A DNA stretch of 21,167 bases, from the NCBI GenBank assembly GCA_015039315.1, contig WIDE01000081.1, positions 3,362 to 24,528 of the forward strand, read 5' to 3'. Shown piece after piece: positions 9,842 to 19,530 of the stretch; the first letter of the stretch is position 1, and the number at the start of each line of letters is the position of its first letter. The DNA is from Clavulina sp. PMI_390 (lineage: Eukaryota > Basidiomycota > Agaricomycetes > Cantharellales > Hydnaceae). The notes below the pieces were generated by a model. It saw only the letters and a program-made list of their open reading frames with translations, was not told the DNA's origin and ran no database searches. Position numbers and translations under genes: made by a program.

Positions 9842-12800
9842 TTAACGACTCGTGACCTTCGCCCCGAGACCCGCTTTCACTTTCTTATACAAGCTCGTTT
9901 TCCTCGACACACCCTGTGCCCCTCCGCCGGCACTCACACCTCCGCCATGACTCCCACCCCCATGAGCACCAGAGAAATAATCTCCCTCGGCGCTCCCACT
10001 CCCGTGCCCCTCTTCTTCACTCGCTGAGGGCGGAGGCATAGGTAGTGCCTTATCATTGGCATTCCTTGCGTTGCGCGGGGAAGAGGTGATGTTCACAAAG
10101 TCGCCAGCAGCCGAGGTCATCTCGGGTGTGGTGGGTGAATTGCCGTCGCGGCGGTTATACCACCCTCCTTGCTCGCCTGGGTCATCAGTACAAGCAAACA
10201 GGGAGCCATGGAGAGAAGAGAGAGGGGTAGAGTATGAGGGGTCACGTGGGATTCAGATGAAGAGGGCGATGATGGTGATCGGCAAATGGAGGAAGAAGTA
10301 AGGGGAGTGAAGTGAATGGCGGGGTTATGACATGTGAGGTCGTGTGCCCGAGAATATGAATGGGAGGCAAATGGTCAGTAAAGTCGGCAATATAGGCACG
10401 GATAGATTTCGGAGGAAAAATAAGCTTGAACTAAAACGGAGAAATGTCGTTTATTGGGTCGTATCTTCGCGCGCCATCGAGCACAGCTCTCGTTTGTTTG
10501 TTTGTGGTTCAGCGGCGAACGAGGACCCGGTATCGGGGAGGATATTGCTTTTGCAAACCACGTGCGAGCCGCAAAAGAAAAGAATAGCAATAGATTGGAG
10601 CTTGCAAATCACTCACCATCAGTCGCATATGGATTTGTATACCCCACACCAGCACCTCCACTCTCCGTCTTTCTCCTAAACCTGCCCATGATCCCCTTTC
10701 TCGATGTAGGGGGGGATGCGGGGGTCCCTAGTATTCCAGGACTTGCGCTGAACCCATTGGGAGAGGTGTCGTAGGTCGGGTAAGATACAGACTCGGGGAG
10801 CATGATGGGCTGGGGAGGTGGTGCTTTGCGCATGTTTCGGCGCGTATTACGGGCGGCTAACCGATGGAATCCACGTCGACAAGCAATGGGGAGGAGCAAG
10901 TCATAATGCGCGCAGTGAGATTGATGGATGAGTGATGCCCACACGTTGGCGAATGGAGATGCCAAGACATGTCCATGACGCAGCGTGGTCCGCCAGTCAT
11001 AATTTCACAGGGCAAATCGACCAAGATTGTTCGATCATTGGCCGTGCGATACATTTGGGGTAAGACCATGAAGTCGGGAGCGAGTTGGGAGCCGTTCCAT
11101 AAGCCGGCGCGTGAGAGAGGATGAGTCGACGAGTGAAAGATGGTAGATCGGCCGCAGCATCACATCACAACGGCGCGCGAGCCCGACATTCCGTGTTGAT
11201 GATAGTGGTGGATGCATGGATCCACAAGAGACAAGAGGGCACGGCAGACCGAGGGAGTAACCGCAGTATTACGCGACAAGGTAGAGTGGGTGGGGCCAAG
11301 GGTTGTTTCAGAAGTGGTAGGCACGCCGCAGATCGTATAGCAAGAAGTTGGAGACATAGAAAAAAAGGAACACGACGAGTAAGCAACCACTCATTAAAGT
11401 AAACGTGGAAAGAAGATGCAAAGCAAGAATGGCGGGACGGACGCCGCACAGCAACCAAGGTTGATGATAATGGCGGGGGCTTTGCTGGGGAACGCGCGCG
11501 ACGCAATCATGACGATCGATCGGCCACGAGCCACCGCCGCCACCACAGTAGCAGCGATGTCGTTCAGGAGCACGAAAAGAAAGAATGGCGAGAGCAACAA
11601 CAAGGAAGGAAGGAAAACGATTTGACGTACTTTGATCAGCAGGATTAGCCCCTACACCCCCTGTCATCGCGTTCTCCATATCACCGTATTGAGGGTACGG
11701 GTAGCTCTGTATGGGGCTCGTAGGCGCACCATTGGCACCACCATTCGTGGTGCCATTGCCATTCACGAAGCCCACGCCGGCGCTAAACTCCTCAAATGGC
11801 TCGGGGTCCGCTCTGCCCCACGCCTCTGCCAAGGCACTCTTGGGAGGACTTTTGGGTAAACCATCGCCGGGGATGTAGTTAGGGTTGTTGCCAACGAGGT
11901 TTGTGCCGGTGTATACTGCCGCAACGTCGTAAGGGGAGTTGGAGTTCTTCCGGGCGTGCCGGAGGGCGTCACGCGTGAGGGCCGAGTCGGTGGTGGCTTC
12001 GTGAGCTGAATCGTTGAAGGCGCGCATGGGTGATTTCACGTTTCCTCGGTTGTTGCGGGATGGTGCTAGTGCGTCAAAGGGGCCGTCGTGGTGGAATGCT
12101 ATTATTATAGGGTGTGGGTGTGTTGTTCGCGGTGGTGGTGGTGTGGTGCCGGGTGCGTGGGTGTCACACAGGCGACAAGGACCCGACAATGAGGGACGGG
12201 GATCGAATGACAGCGGTGGTCGTGATGAGACGACAGAAGAGCGAGCGAGGGCGATGATGATGGAGGTTCAGTGCAGAACAAGAAGAAACACAATGCAAGT
12301 CAGACTAATGTTCAAGAGAAGTCTATAGTTGGGGGTGGGGGCAAGGGATGAACACGGGACCAGCCGATGGACCCAAGCAGGCTTGAATCGGAGGCAATCG
12401 GTCGAACGAACGAACACAGTTGCACAGACACACAGATCCCCAGAGCCATCCATACAAAGTACCCGGGCAAAGGGGCACCGTACCGGGGTAATGATGAAAA
12501 AAAAATATCAAGAAATACCAAAACTTACTTCCAAGTGACAATCCCGAAGGGTCAAGTTGATCAATCACATCGATGCGGTGACGAGCGTGTGCTGATGATG
12601 CTGTTGTTGTTGTTGCGTTGGAGCCAGTCGTGTTCGTTTTCGCATTCGTGTTGGTGGGAGCCGTAGTAGTCTTTTTACGTGGAGTGCGCCTGGATTCAGA
12701 TTCGCTCAGTGACTGTCGCCCAGAGTCCATCGAGTCTGCTGTCATCGCTCGGTGATGGGCTCTAGGGCGAGACGAAACCGATGATGAGAGTGGCGGGCTG

Positions 12801-13316
12801 GTGATACTGACCCCAGTACTGGAGTGTTGATGATGATGATGATATCGCATCGTGCGAGGAACAACCGGATGTTGAGAGGGAAGCAAAGCAATAATTAGCA
12901 ACGAGAAAGATATATATTTTGCCAAGGCTAAAACCCGAGAACACACGCTAACCTCGAGGTAGTGGCGCGCGCTGGTTTGGAGCGCACCGGTTTGACAGTG
13001 ACGATATCTTGGAGTGCCTCAGCCATGGACATGTTGATGTGTGCAGAGGGAGGTGGGCGACGGACTGAGCCCTGACGTCGTGGGCTCTCGCGATAGAAAG
13101 GGTTCGTTTCGTTGCGGGGGCTCGTCGTTCCCCCAAGAGAATCCCCGAATGGATCTGGCCACCACCACCACCGGCCAGAGAAGAAACAAGTCAGTCGTCG
13201 TGGCTCAAATTTGTCGGGGACTGTCAAATAAAGGTGGCCTCCCCGTTTCTCTCACAACCGATAAAACTCGATACATTACCTCCAGAATCGGCGCGTCGTC
13301 GTCGAGGCTCTTCCAT
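9842..13316 (-). CDS. pal1: Pal1-family cell morphology / endocytosis protein
   Basis: Homologue of the Pal1 family, membrane-associated proteins that act at growth zones and early endocytic sites in yeasts. Six exons join in phase to 523 residues: 13316-13280, 13154-12953, 12818-12529, 12098-11631, 10856-10617, 10176-9842. The Pal1 signature is clear: DVIDQLDPSG (163-172) spliced to FHHDGPFDALAPSRN (178-192) and SPMRAFNDSAHEA (199-211). Near the N-terminus are DPF (13-15) and NPF (30-32). NPF is the classic EH-domain ligand and fits binding to an Ede1-type scaffold. Most of the rest is disordered, rich in Ser, Thr, Pro and Gly, with a basic segment near KGIMGRFRRK and a lysine-rich tail (SLYKKVKAGLGAKVTSR). 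Introns are 125, 134, 430, 774 and 440 bases, long for this locus. The intron 2 acceptor is ambiguous: 12819, 12807 and 12798 all keep frame. Splice sites are hand-predicted. Confidence 0.88.
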
Positions 13317-13480
13317 TATCTTTCGTCGTTGTGTCGTCGTGTTCCCGCCGTGGTTCGAATTATCTGTGGGGCTGCCGGAGCGTCACGTGCCGCTGATTCC
13401 CTTCCCTTGGTGCCGGAGTCTCCGGATTGACGCCTTGAACTAATTACCACCACGAACCGGCGCTTTGCACGTGTATTATC
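13317..13480. promoter_or_regulatory. Divergent promoter between Pal1 and F-box copy 1
   Basis: Only 164 bases separate the Pal1 start codon (minus strand) from the F-box copy 1 start codon (plus strand). The interval contains two CACGTG palindromes, at 13384-13389 and 13468-13473, the second only 7 bases before the F-box ATG. The part from 13384 onward shares GCCGGAGT..CCGGA.TGACGC with the upstream region of F-box copy 2, so it belongs to the F-box duplication unit. The two genes probably share control elements. Confidence 0.6.
13384..13389. promoter_or_regulatory. CACGTG E-box, 97 bases upstream of F-box copy 1
   Basis: Perfect palindrome CACGTG, the core target of bHLH factors such as the Pho4, Cbf1 and USF types. 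Its distance to the start codon (97) is close to that of the equivalent sites before copies 2 and 4 (106 and 111). Confidence 0.5.
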
Positions 13481-14995
13481 ATGACGGAAGAGGCTCCCGA
13501 AATACCCAAAGCGCGGAAAGTATTTCGTATCAATGATCTCCCGATCAAGCTCACCTCGACGATCTTCGTCGAGGGTATGCGAGTCTCAAGTCTCCTACCT
13601 CGAAATTCAGAAGGAGTCGAAATCAAAGCGGGGCGCTATGACACACTACATGCGCGAAACACAAACGTGATTAAATTCCTCACTTGTATCACGTCGGTCT
13701 CCTCTCCTCTCCGTCAAATAGCCCTCCATGACACTCGTCTCTGGAACATCATCTTATGGGTGAACCGCCGACCACCGCCTTCAGGCCCAAACGACGAATC
13801 ACTTGCCGTAGATTGTGCTCGCATTAGTGCTTGGATCAAGCGATCCCAGACTGCCGCGTTGAAGATTATCCTCGTCGATGATGTGCTCCCTTCATTCTCC
13901 CGGTGTGAGGTGGTGTGGCGCACCCTAGCACCCCAACTCCATCGCTGCAAGCACCTTGCATTATACCGCTCTCAGACGCTGGGGTCCCCATACTATGGAT
14001 CTAGCGAAACACTGAACAGTCTCATACCCTTCCCTGCAGCCATGAAAATTTTGGATACCCTACGGATTACCGGGGCGCTCCTGCCCTCTGATGCCAGGCT
14101 GTTCCAGCAGCCTCAAGGGGACAACCCAGTGCCAAATATTCGAACACTTGGGATTGATATTCTTGGCTCTGCTCACAAGCTCTTAGAGAGCCTTGCCCCC
14201 TTCTCTCACTCCCTCCAAGAAGCCATCTTCGCGGACATACCAGACAAAACGGAAATATCAAACGTTTACGAAATCATAAGACACTCCTCAGCTACTCTCC
14301 GAAAGCTCAGAATCGAGTACCCGGCAAGTTTTCTAGGGCCCGAAGACCCCATCGTACTTCCCCTTTTGGTCGAGTTGACCATCGCCGCCGATCCGGACTT
14401 CTCTTGTAGAAGTTTCTTCATAGCGCCGTGCTTGAAGCAGCTGATCATTCAACGAAGATCTAAATACCAGGATAACGATGTAGTCGTGTCCGCTCTAGCA
14501 CCATTACCACCCTATGCTCGTGGCAGCAATTGGCCACAGCTTGCTTCCGTCACTGTCATAACACCCCCATCCAATGATGATGACTGGGTGGAAACCAAAC
14601 TTATGCCTTTTCTGGAAGAGCATGATAAGCTAGAAGCGCTAGAAGTCCGATTGGACTTTTGGCGGATAAGCAGATTAGTTGATTATCTTGCTCACCTTAG
14701 CAATGGCACTTCTACCATTGAGAAGTCCAGAGCGAATGTGCATGCAGAAGACCATCGAACCCTCCCCCTCGGCTCGCTACGGTCTCTTACGCTCATCAGA
14801 ACGATCCCAGGGATGACCAACCTCTCAGTAATTCAGGATAAATTACCAACGGCGACCATTGAGCATTTATTGGGCAACCGCTCCGCGCTGCATCTGACGG
14901 TGGATGTCTCTCTGGTTGATTTTAATACGGAAGTCGAAGAGAGAGGGGTGATGGAAGAATACGGGGATAGACTCAAGGTCAGCCACAGGGAATAG
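13481..14995 (+). CDS. F-box protein, tandem array copy 1
   Basis: Intronless 504-codon gene; first of four paralogues in head-to-tail order. The N-terminal F-box-like region is VFRINDLPIKLTSTIFVEGM (15-34), with lysine where copies 2-4 have glutamate in LP.EL. It is followed by a roughly 25-residue insertion and then NVIKFLTCITSVSSPLRQIA, completing the F-box with DTRLWNIILWVNRR. The remainder shows degenerate leucine-rich segments, including FPAAMKILDTLRITG, NPVPNIRTLGIDI, TLRKLRIEYPASFLGP and LRSLTLI, as expected for an F-box/LRR substrate adaptor of an SCF ubiquitin ligase. The C-terminus (LTVDVSLVDFNTE...YGDRLKV) is conserved in all copies. The start ATG 13481 matches the paralogues. The stop TAG is followed directly by TGA. 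Confidence 0.88.
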   Translation: MTEEAPEIPKARKVFRINDLPIKLTSTIFVEGMRVSSLLPRNSEGVEIKAGRYDTLHARNTNVIKFLTCITSVSSPLRQIALHDTRLWNIILWVNRRPPPSGPNDESLAVDCARISAWIKRSQTAALKIILVDDVLPSFSRCEVVWRTLAPQLHRCKHLALYRSQTLGSPYYGSSETLNSLIPFPAAMKILDTLRITGALLPSDARLFQQPQGDNPVPNIRTLGIDILGSAHKLLESLAPFSHSLQEAIFADIPDKTEISNVYEIIRHSSATLRKLRIEYPASFLGPEDPIVLPLLVELTIAADPDFSCRSFFIAPCLKQLIIQRRSKYQDNDVVVSALAPLPPYARGSNWPQLASVTVITPPSNDDDWVETKLMPFLEEHDKLEALEVRLDFWRISRLVDYLAHLSNGTSTIEKSRANVHAEDHRTLPLGSLRSLTLIRTIPGMTNLSVIQDKLPTATIEHLLGNRSALHLTVDVSLVDFNTEVEERGVMEEYGDRLKVSHRE

Positions 14996-15481
14996 TGAGG
15001 TACGACACATTTTTGGAGTGGATATGGCCGATATGTCAATGTGATATATCATTGTGAAAGATATCTTTCAATCTGTTCCCCGCGCGATCCCGCAAGAGGA
15101 CTATCGGATAAGGAAGCTGTAGGACTAGCCGCGAAGGTATGGGCACTATCGGTGCATTCATATGGTGATGAGAGTGAATGATATCCCACTCCCCCTATAT
15201 TTGTATTATCCTTTGACACACGCAGCAGCCCTTAGTAGAAGGTGGGTTATTTTCTCTACATTGAACCTGACGGTATTCTCCTATGCATACATTTGCACTG
15301 CCAGTGTCCTCCGTGCCCGCCAACCACATAAGATTGCGCGTTTCAAACGTCGTCGTTATGCCCATCACATTAGGAAAGTTAAAGAGAATGCCGGTGGGAC
15401 AGCATGGAGCTAAGCTAGGGAATGCAAAGCGAGGCAGAATTTAAAGATCAGTCGAAGGTGTGAACTGTGCAAATACGTACC
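14996..15481. other. Spacer between F-box copies 1 and 2
   Basis: A 486-base spacer. The first part is AT-rich with GATATATC-like palindromic stretches near 15040-15070 and carries the 3' untranslated region of copy 1. AGATATCTTT (15060-15069) recurs after copy 2, suggesting the 3' flank was also duplicated. An 83-codon frame at 15162-15413 has no paralogue in the other spacers and is not supported. Confidence 0.5.
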
Positions 15482-15487
15482 CACGTG
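15482..15487. promoter_or_regulatory. CACGTG E-box, 106 bases upstream of F-box copy 2
   Basis: Perfect CACGTG palindrome. The sequence that follows (CCCTTGTTTGTGCCGGAGTG, 15505-15524) has relatives upstream of copies 1 and 3, marking a conserved promoter segment. Confidence 0.5.
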
Positions 15488-15587
15488 CTGGTTCGATAAC
15501 TCTGCCCTTGTTTGTGCCGGAGTGCCCGGACTGACGCATCAGGCTGCCGACCAGCAAGAACAAGAACTTCCACGCTGGCCAATACCC

Positions 15588-17116
15588 ATGGCAGAAGAGG
15601 CCCCCAAACACCCACAGTGGAGCGCATATTTCCTATCAGTGATCTCCCTTTTGAGCTCATCTCGAAGATCTTTGTCGAGGGAAGGCGAGCTTCTAGTATG
15701 CTGCCTCAAACCCCAGAAGGACTCGAAATCAACATAGATCCATACGAGGGACTACGTCTCCGAAACAATAACGTAATAAAATTCCTCAATCTCATCACCT
15801 CCATCTCCTCCTCCCTCCGTCAAATAGCCCTCAATGACGCGCATCTATGGGCAAGCATTATCTGGGTGGGCCGTCAAACACCACCTTCTGGCCCAAACGA
15901 CGAATTGGCTGCGGTAGATCGCGCGCGGATTAGTGCTTATATTGAGCGATCCCAGACTGCCCAGCTGATGATCGCTCTCATCGATTACTGGGATGCACCA
16001 TATTCATCCTCGTCGATTGAGGCTGTGTGGCGCATCGTCGCATCCCAGCTTTATCGTTGTTACCATCTCACACTGCAGCTATCTCGGACGCTCGGAGCTC
16101 ACGACGCTGGATCTGGCGGGAGTGTGAATGTACTCATTCCTTTCCCAACGCCAATGAAGTCCTTGGATACTCTAAGCATCACAGGCAGGCTCACGCCCTG
16201 CGATGTCTCACTCTTTGAGCAGCCTCAGGTGGAGAATCCAGTCCCAAAGCTCAAAAACCTTTCGATTAATACCGTCGGCTCCTCCCACAAGCTGTTAGGG
16301 AGTCTTGCTCCCTTTCCTCACGCCCTTCGCGAAGCTGTTTTGGTGGAGACGACAAGCGACTTGCAGGTATCAAATATCTATGATATCATAACATCCTCCT
16401 CTACCACTCTTGAAAAACTTCGAATTGACTACCCCGCAAGCTTTCTGGGGCCGGGAAACCCTATTTTGCTTCCGCTGCTAGCCGAGTTGACAATTGCTGC
16501 TGATGCAGACTTCTCGTTCAGACAATTCCTAACAACTCCGAACTTGCAACGGCTTCTTATTAAAAGAGACTTTCCCTACGGACCTACCGTTCTATCCGCT
16601 CCAGCGGCATCGCTCATTCATGCCCCTGACGCGTGGCCGCACCTCATTTCATTAACTATGTTGGATCCTCCGTCCTTCGACATCGGATGGCTGGAGGAAA
16701 CATTCCTGCCCATTCTGGAAGAGCAAAATAGACTTGAAATGCTGGATGTCTGCCTGTCTGATGGCCAGATAGGTCGATTAGTGGAATACCTGGTTGGTTC
16801 CCGGCCTATTGATGAAGCAGCCTCCGTCGTCGTCATTGACGGATCCGCTGCGAATCATAACCCGAAGGGTCATCCAAGCGTCACACATCCATTCCTACAA
16901 TCACTATGCCTCTTCCGCAAAGGCCCACGGATGATGAGACCGCCAACAAGCCAAGAACGATTATCGCAAGAAACTATCGCGCATCTGTTGAACAGCCGTT
17001 TGGCTCTTACACTGACAGTTGATGCCTGGCTGTTTGATTTTGATCTTGATGACGAAGGCATAAGGCTGACTGAACAGTATGGTGAAAGGCTGGTGGCCAA
17101 ATATGGTGGGCGGTGA
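15588..17116 (+). CDS. F-box protein, tandem array copy 2, start frameshifted
   Basis: Paralogue of the neighbouring F-box genes with an intact body but a broken start. The ancestral ATG is at 15588 (MAEEAPKHP), aligned with the starts of copies 1 and 3. The F-box frame (IFPISDLPFELISKIFVEGR) is one base out of register with it: copy 2 is one base shorter than copies 1 and 3 between the ATG and the F-box. The body frame is open from 15500 but has no ATG before 15698, inside the F-box insertion. From the F-box on, about 500 codons are open, with DPYEGLRLRNNNVIKFLN nearly identical to copy 3, LRR-like segments and the C-terminal LTVDAWLFDFDLDDE. Possibilities are a young pseudogene, non-ATG initiation, an unseen upstream exon or a base-calling error. 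The reading frame ends with TGA one codon beyond the stop position of copies 1 and 4. Confidence 0.7.
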
Positions 17117-17413
17117 GGCACTACAGCGTTTTTTTAACGTAGACGGTCGATATACGACGTATGACCAAAAGATATCTTTTTGAACTTCTCCTCTACGAGT
17201 GATTTCACGAAAGGAACTGTTCAAGGGGACTATGAGCGTAGGAGAGCAGAGGTAACTGTAGATGCCCTCAGGACTAATAGTAATCCCATTGAATCAAATC
17301 CTTAACTTTATGCTCAATATTCAACTTGCACATTGCGCAGAGCTTCGCCCAAATTAGCTATTTCCCCACTGAGCCAAATAGCAAACTCTCATCAGGTACT
17401 CCATACCTACTAC
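17117..17413. other. Spacer between F-box copies 2 and 3
   Basis: A 297-base AT-rich spacer holding the 3' end of copy 2. AAGATATCTTT near 17168-17178 matches the element after copy 1. No gene is seen. Confidence 0.45.
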
Positions 17414-17419
17414 CACATC
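17414..17419. promoter_or_regulatory. Degenerate E-box (CACATC) upstream of F-box copy 3
   Basis: CACATC lies 107 bases before the ATG of copy 3, the position where copies 1, 2 and 4 have CACGTG (97, 106 and 111). It is probably a mutated form of the shared element, so copy 3 may have lost this control. Confidence 0.35.
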
Positions 17420-17520
17420 GGATTATGCGTTGCCGTTGTTTGTGTCGGGGTCACCGGGCCCGCTCGACCCATCGGCCCGCACGGTGAACCACCATCTTGG
17501 GCGTTTTGGGACGCACATCT

Positions 17521-19071
17521 ATGGCAGGCGAGGCCCCTGAACAATCTGCGGTGCAGCAGGTGTTCCCCATCAACGATCTTCCATTCGAGCTTATCTCGAA
17601 GATCTTCGGTGAAGGAATGCGAGCTTCAAGCTTCCTGCCTCGAACGCCAGAGGGGGTAGAAATCAACATAGATCCTTACGAAGGGCTACGTCTTCGAAAC
17701 AACAATGTGATAAAATTCCTTAATCATATCACCTCCATATCCTCCTCTCTCCGCCAAATAGCCCTCAAAGACACTCGTCTGTGGGCGATTATTGTCTGGG
17801 TGAACCGTCGGACGGCAGCTCCAGACCCAAATGATTCGTCTTCAATTACCAGGGACTGCGCACGTATCAGTAACTATCTTGAGCGATCCCAAATCGCCCC
17901 ATTGAAGATCATACTTGTTGATTATGCGCCTCTATCGCTAGCCCAAAGCGAGGTTATATGGCATATCATCAGACCTCAACTACATCGCTGCAAGCACCTC
18001 GCAATATTCCTATCTCAAACCCTTGGATCACGAGATCAAGAACTCGCCGGAAGCCTCAATGCCCTTATCCCATTCCCTACCGCAATGGAGTCCTTGGAGA
18101 CTCTGGGGATCACTGGAACACTCGTGCCTTCCAAGGTGACTCTCTTTGAGCAGCCTCAAGAGAGACACCCACTTCCTAACCTCCGCAATCTGCGAATCGA
18201 CATTCATGGCTCACATGAAGCACTCCTAAAGAGCCTTGTCCCCTTCCCGCTCTCTCTTCGCGAAGCTAGCTTCATTGATACGGTCGGTGGCTCAGAGGAA
18301 CCCCCCATGTATGGAATCATACGATCATCGTCCATTACTCTTCAAAAACTCAGAATCGACTACCCTGCAAGCTTTCTGGGGCCCACTGATCCTATTTCAC
18401 TTCCACTCTTGACCGAGTTGACGATTGCTGCCGATGTAGACCTGACCTTTAGGAGATTCCTAACGACTCCCAACTTGGAACGGCTCTTGATCCAGAGTAA
18501 ATCCTCTTCTGGACCAGAAGGCATTATTTTTCCATCAACATCACACCCTCACGCCCGTGGTAGTTGGCCGCACCTTGTCTCATTGATCATCTCGAATCCC
18601 CCATCCAGTGATATTGCATGGGTACAGGACAAATTTCTGCCCATTCTAGAGGAGCTCACTAAGCTCGAGATACTAGAAGTCTCTATGAGTCATCGGCAGA
18701 TAGGCAAATTGGTCGATTATCTGGCCAGATCCCCCTCCTTTGATGACACCACAGCGACTGACGGCCCTGGTACAGCGGTAGCAGCAGAAAATGATCTCAG
18801 TTATGCAGCGGGTCATCCATCAACGATAGAAGACATCCCACATCCCATGTTGCGCTCGTTAAACCTTATCAAAAAGCCCCCACGGATGTTTGTACCTCCG
18901 CCGCGGCAAGAGCGAGTACCAGCCGAGACTGTCGTGCGTTTATTGGACAGCCGCGTGCAGTTGAGACTGACGGTAGATGCCTCGCTGGTCGATTTTGGTA
19001 CCGAGGAGGACGAGACAAGGCTGATCAAACAATATGGCGAGAGACTGAAGGTCAAATCTAGGGGATGGTGA
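17521..19071 (+). CDS. F-box protein, tandem array copy 3
   Basis: Intronless, 516 residues from ATG 17521, which aligns with copy 1 (MAGEAPEQ against MTEEAPEI). The F-box region is VFPINDLPFELISKIFGEGM, an insertion with EINIDPYEGLRLRNNNVIKF, then HITSISSSLRQIALKDTRLW. The LRR-like body includes FPTAMESLETLGITGTLVP, LPNLRNLRIDIHGS, TLQKLRIDYPASFLGP and LVSLIISNPPSSD. The linker before the last repeat (about 18727-18846) is the longest of the four copies and is acidic and alanine-rich. The C-terminus LRLTVDASLVDFGTEEDE is conserved. This copy is closest to copy 2 in the F-box region. Likely a cytosolic or nuclear SCF adaptor with an unknown substrate. Confidence 0.9.
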   Translation: MAGEAPEQSAVQQVFPINDLPFELISKIFGEGMRASSFLPRTPEGVEINIDPYEGLRLRNNNVIKFLNHITSISSSLRQIALKDTRLWAIIVWVNRRTAAPDPNDSSSITRDCARISNYLERSQIAPLKIILVDYAPLSLAQSEVIWHIIRPQLHRCKHLAIFLSQTLGSRDQELAGSLNALIPFPTAMESLETLGITGTLVPSKVTLFEQPQERHPLPNLRNLRIDIHGSHEALLKSLVPFPLSLREASFIDTVGGSEEPPMYGIIRSSSITLQKLRIDYPASFLGPTDPISLPLLTELTIAADVDLTFRRFLTTPNLERLLIQSKSSSGPEGIIFPSTSHPHARGSWPHLVSLIISNPPSSDIAWVQDKFLPILEELTKLEILEVSMSHRQIGKLVDYLARSPSFDDTTATDGPGTAVAAENDLSYAAGHPSTIEDIPHPMLRSLNLIKKPPRMFVPPPRQERVPAETVVRLLDSRVQLRLTVDASLVDFGTEEDETRLIKQYGERLKVKSRGW

Positions 19072-19419
19072 GGTATTACGCCGTCTTTCCGTGATGGAAG
19101 CGACCCATGGCTGAGGCATCATTGGAAGTATTTTGTGGGATTATGTTTTTCTCTTCATTCACGGTAACAAGGAAGTAGCTGAGGAGGTATAAATATGATG
19201 ATGCGCGGCCGATGTTCCACCTTGCGTAGCATATATATTGCTGTAATATATTCTATGTCCTGGTTTCCTTGAGCTACCGACACTGGGTACACTCACGATC
19301 TAGGTCGCCTGTTATCTAGTTCAGTGGGATCAAAAGTTAACGCCACATCCTGCTCGGAGGGTCCTTAAGGAGCGAATTCAAAAGTGTGGCTCAGTGTGTC
19401 ATGCGAGCCACGGTGTGCT
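19072..19419. other. Spacer between F-box copies 3 and 4
   Basis: A 348-base spacer with AT-rich segments (TATAAATATGATGATG near 19188-19203 and ATATATATTGCTGTAATATA near 19230-19250) that probably belong to the 3' region of copy 3. No gene or RNA is seen. Confidence 0.45.
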
Positions 19420-19425
19420 CACGTG
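19420..19425. promoter_or_regulatory. CACGTG E-box, 111 bases upstream of F-box copy 4
   Basis: Perfect CACGTG palindrome followed by TCTCCGATCTTGTTTATGCC, a diverged version of the promoter segment after the copy 2 site. Confidence 0.5.
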
Positions 19426-19530
19426 TCTCCGATCTTGTTTATGCCAAAGTCCAACCGCGACCAACGAACAGTGCCTACAGCTACACAGACTCATCTCCAC
19501 CACCAATATCTCGCACTTGTGTGTGTACAC

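Noticed and set aside
11308..11630. Hydrophobic, transmembrane-like C-terminus after Pal1 exon 4
   Set aside because: It lies downstream of a good GTACGT donor at 11630 and is intron 4 read-through; splicing to 10856 restores the Pal1 frame.
12829..12846. TGATGA microsatellite that encodes a histidine run in one frame
   Set aside because: It falls within Pal1 intron 2 in the preferred model; a simple repeat without evidence of function.
12323..12946. Apparent signal-peptide protein on the minus strand starting at 12946
   Set aside because: The hydrophobic start is read-through of Pal1 intron 2; the frame then joins the genuine Pal1 exon 3 and runs into intron 3.
13352..13361. GGTTCGAATT resembling a tRNA B-box
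   Set aside because: No matching A-box or cloverleaf stems around it; it sits in the divergent promoter.
15162..15413. 83-codon frame between F-box copies 1 and 2
   Set aside because: Not present in the other spacers, no domain, and cannot be spliced in frame to rescue the copy 2 start with recognisable sites.
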